9,243 bases of DNA from an uncultured Flavobacteriales bacterium (lineage in GTDB: Bacteria; Bacteroidota; Bacteroidia; Flavobacteriales_D; Parvicellaceae). Each line of letters begins with the position of its first letter. Within the stretch, counting starts at the first letter, position 1. The notes below the pieces were generated by a model, which saw only the letters and a list, made by a program, of their open reading frames with translations, searched no databases and was not told the DNA's origin. The translations under genes were made by a program, and so were the position numbers. Of this stretch, positions 8,445-9,243 are shown piece after piece. The DNA lies in NCBI GenBank assembly GCA_937924345.1, contig CALDTD010000346.1, positions 1 to 9,243 on the forward strand, in the 5' to 3' direction.

Positions 8445-9218
8445 TTACTTTCCAAATTCAATTCCCCAACCAATTGTGAAATTGTAAAACCAAATATCAA
8501 AATCTATGTTTGCAGGTTCATTATTTACTTCAACAGGAATCAATCGACCTTTTGCATGAGACATAGATTGCCCCACTTCCAAATAGTGTTTAAACTTTGC
8601 TTTTGAAGAAAATTGCAATCCAATCTTACCCTCCAATAAAAAACTATTGTTAATAGTCAATAAACGATTAGATGTTAAATTATTCATATATCCCAGCTTA
8701 GCTTTTGTATATATTCTTCTTTTTCCTTTATTAAGTTGAAACTTTACAAGTGTGTACAATGGGATAGAGGTTATATCAAAAAATACAAAGTTACCAGTAG
8801 TCGGAATTACTAAAAAATTATTGTATAAGCCTAGTCCAATTTTTAAATCCAGCTTAGGAATTATTCTTTTACCTATATTTAAGTTAGCGTATGAGCTTTC
8901 TGCAGATCCTCCAAGGTTAAAGTCCATTATAACCCCAGATTTATAATGAAACTTTTTCTTTTTATAAAGGAAAATTTCATCAGCTAAATAAGTTTTACTT
9001 ACTAATCTTTTATCTAGTTTAAATTGTTTACCACTGGAACTGTATATGTATTCTCCATTCGTAATGTTAACGATGTTTAGCGGCTGTCTTTTTCTAAATA
9101 CAAAATTTCTTTTTTTTAATAGGACTAGGCTATTATTTGGTAAATCGAGATTTTTTTGACCCAAAAAAAGACTGTACTGAAGAAGAAATATAAATATTAT
9201 GCAATTACTTTTAAACAA
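8445..9218 (-). CDS. Uncharacterised exported protein, probable outer membrane beta-barrel (TTG start)
   Basis: The protein has 257 residues. The frame has an in-frame TAA at 9231-9233 and no ATG before the signal sequence, so the TTG at 9216-9218 is the best start. It gives MFKSNCIIFIFLLQYSLFLG followed by QKN, a plausible signal peptide (the cysteine at 6 is not in a lipobox). Residues about 22-90 are basic and rich in short strands without a recognisable domain. From about 92 onward alternating strands suggest a barrel: KSGVIMDFNLGG, LDLKIGLGLYNNF, FVFFDITSIPLYTLVKFQL, IYTKAKLGYMNN, FLLEGKIGLQFSS, KHYLEVGQSMSH and a final YNFTIGWGIEFGK. I do not recognise a family. The next upstream region lies beyond the window, so its promoter is mostly unseen. 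Confidence 0.72.
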   Translation of the reverse strand: MFKSNCIIFIFLLQYSLFLGQKNLDLPNNSLVLLKKRNFVFRKRQPLNIVNITNGEYIYSSSGKQFKLDKRLVSKTYLADEIFLYKKKKFHYKSGVIMDFNLGGSAESSYANLNIGKRIIPKLDLKIGLGLYNNFLVIPTTGNFVFFDITSIPLYTLVKFQLNKGKRRIYTKAKLGYMNNLTSNRLLTINNSFLLEGKIGLQFSSKAKFKHYLEVGQSMSHAKGRLIPVEVNNEPANIDFDIWFYNFTIGWGIEFGK

Positions 9219-9243
9219 GAGCTTTTCGCTTTAATAATTAACT

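Noticed and set aside
8752..8946. Open frame of 64 codons on the plus strand
   Set aside because: It is antisense to the minus-strand exported protein and has no features of its own.

Overview
The window is AT-rich and densely coded. It looks like the chromosome of a Bacteroidota bacterium, most likely a flavobacterium-like member of Flavobacteriales. The evidence is two secreted proteins with the two standard type IX secretion system (T9SS) C-terminal signals (type A 'YPNP' and type B 'FSPNGDGKND'), a PorP/SprF-family outer membrane protein, a flavobacterial-type MenC, very weak Shine-Dalgarno signals, and candidate promoters of the Bacteroidota TAnnTTTG kind. The genus cannot be named from this sequence. 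I see no tRNA, rRNA, CRISPR array, insertion sequence, attachment site or integrase.

Layout. Positions 1-276 hold the C-terminal end of a DUF1501-family protein cut by the window edge. Fourteen bases later, 291-1025 encodes a small secreted protein with a discoidin-like (F5/8 type C-like) domain and a type A T9SS signal. After a 75-base gap holding an inverted repeat and a weak promoter candidate, 1101-3614 encodes a large modular surface protein: a C-type lectin-like domain with a complete EPN...WND sugar/calcium site, an Ig-like spacer, six PKD-type domains and a type B T9SS signal. Nineteen bases downstream is a porP/sprF-family gene (3634-4641), whose stop overlaps the start of menC (4641-5663; o-succinylbenzoate synthase of menaquinone synthesis) by one base (TAATG). 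A small outer membrane beta-barrel protein follows (5711-6370), with a strong promoter-like box almost touching its start codon. Next is ligA (6430-8436; NAD-dependent DNA ligase). A convergent gene on the minus strand (8445-9218) encodes a second uncharacterised exported, probably beta-barrel, protein with a TTG start.

How the genes fit together. The adhesin-like protein and the PorP/SprF protein form the usual pair of a type B T9SS cargo and its outer membrane partner. The discoidin-like protein probably belongs with the DUF1501 gene before it. MenC and LigA are housekeeping enzymes; menC appears translationally coupled to the secretion gene, which is unusual company but says little about function. 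There are no gene-free stretches longer than about 75 bases. I do not see convincing evidence of a wholly new system. The most worthwhile items are the lectin-PKD adhesin with its PorP partner, the DUF1501/discoidin pairing, and the unusual start regions at 1067-1100, 5697-5711 and 9218.
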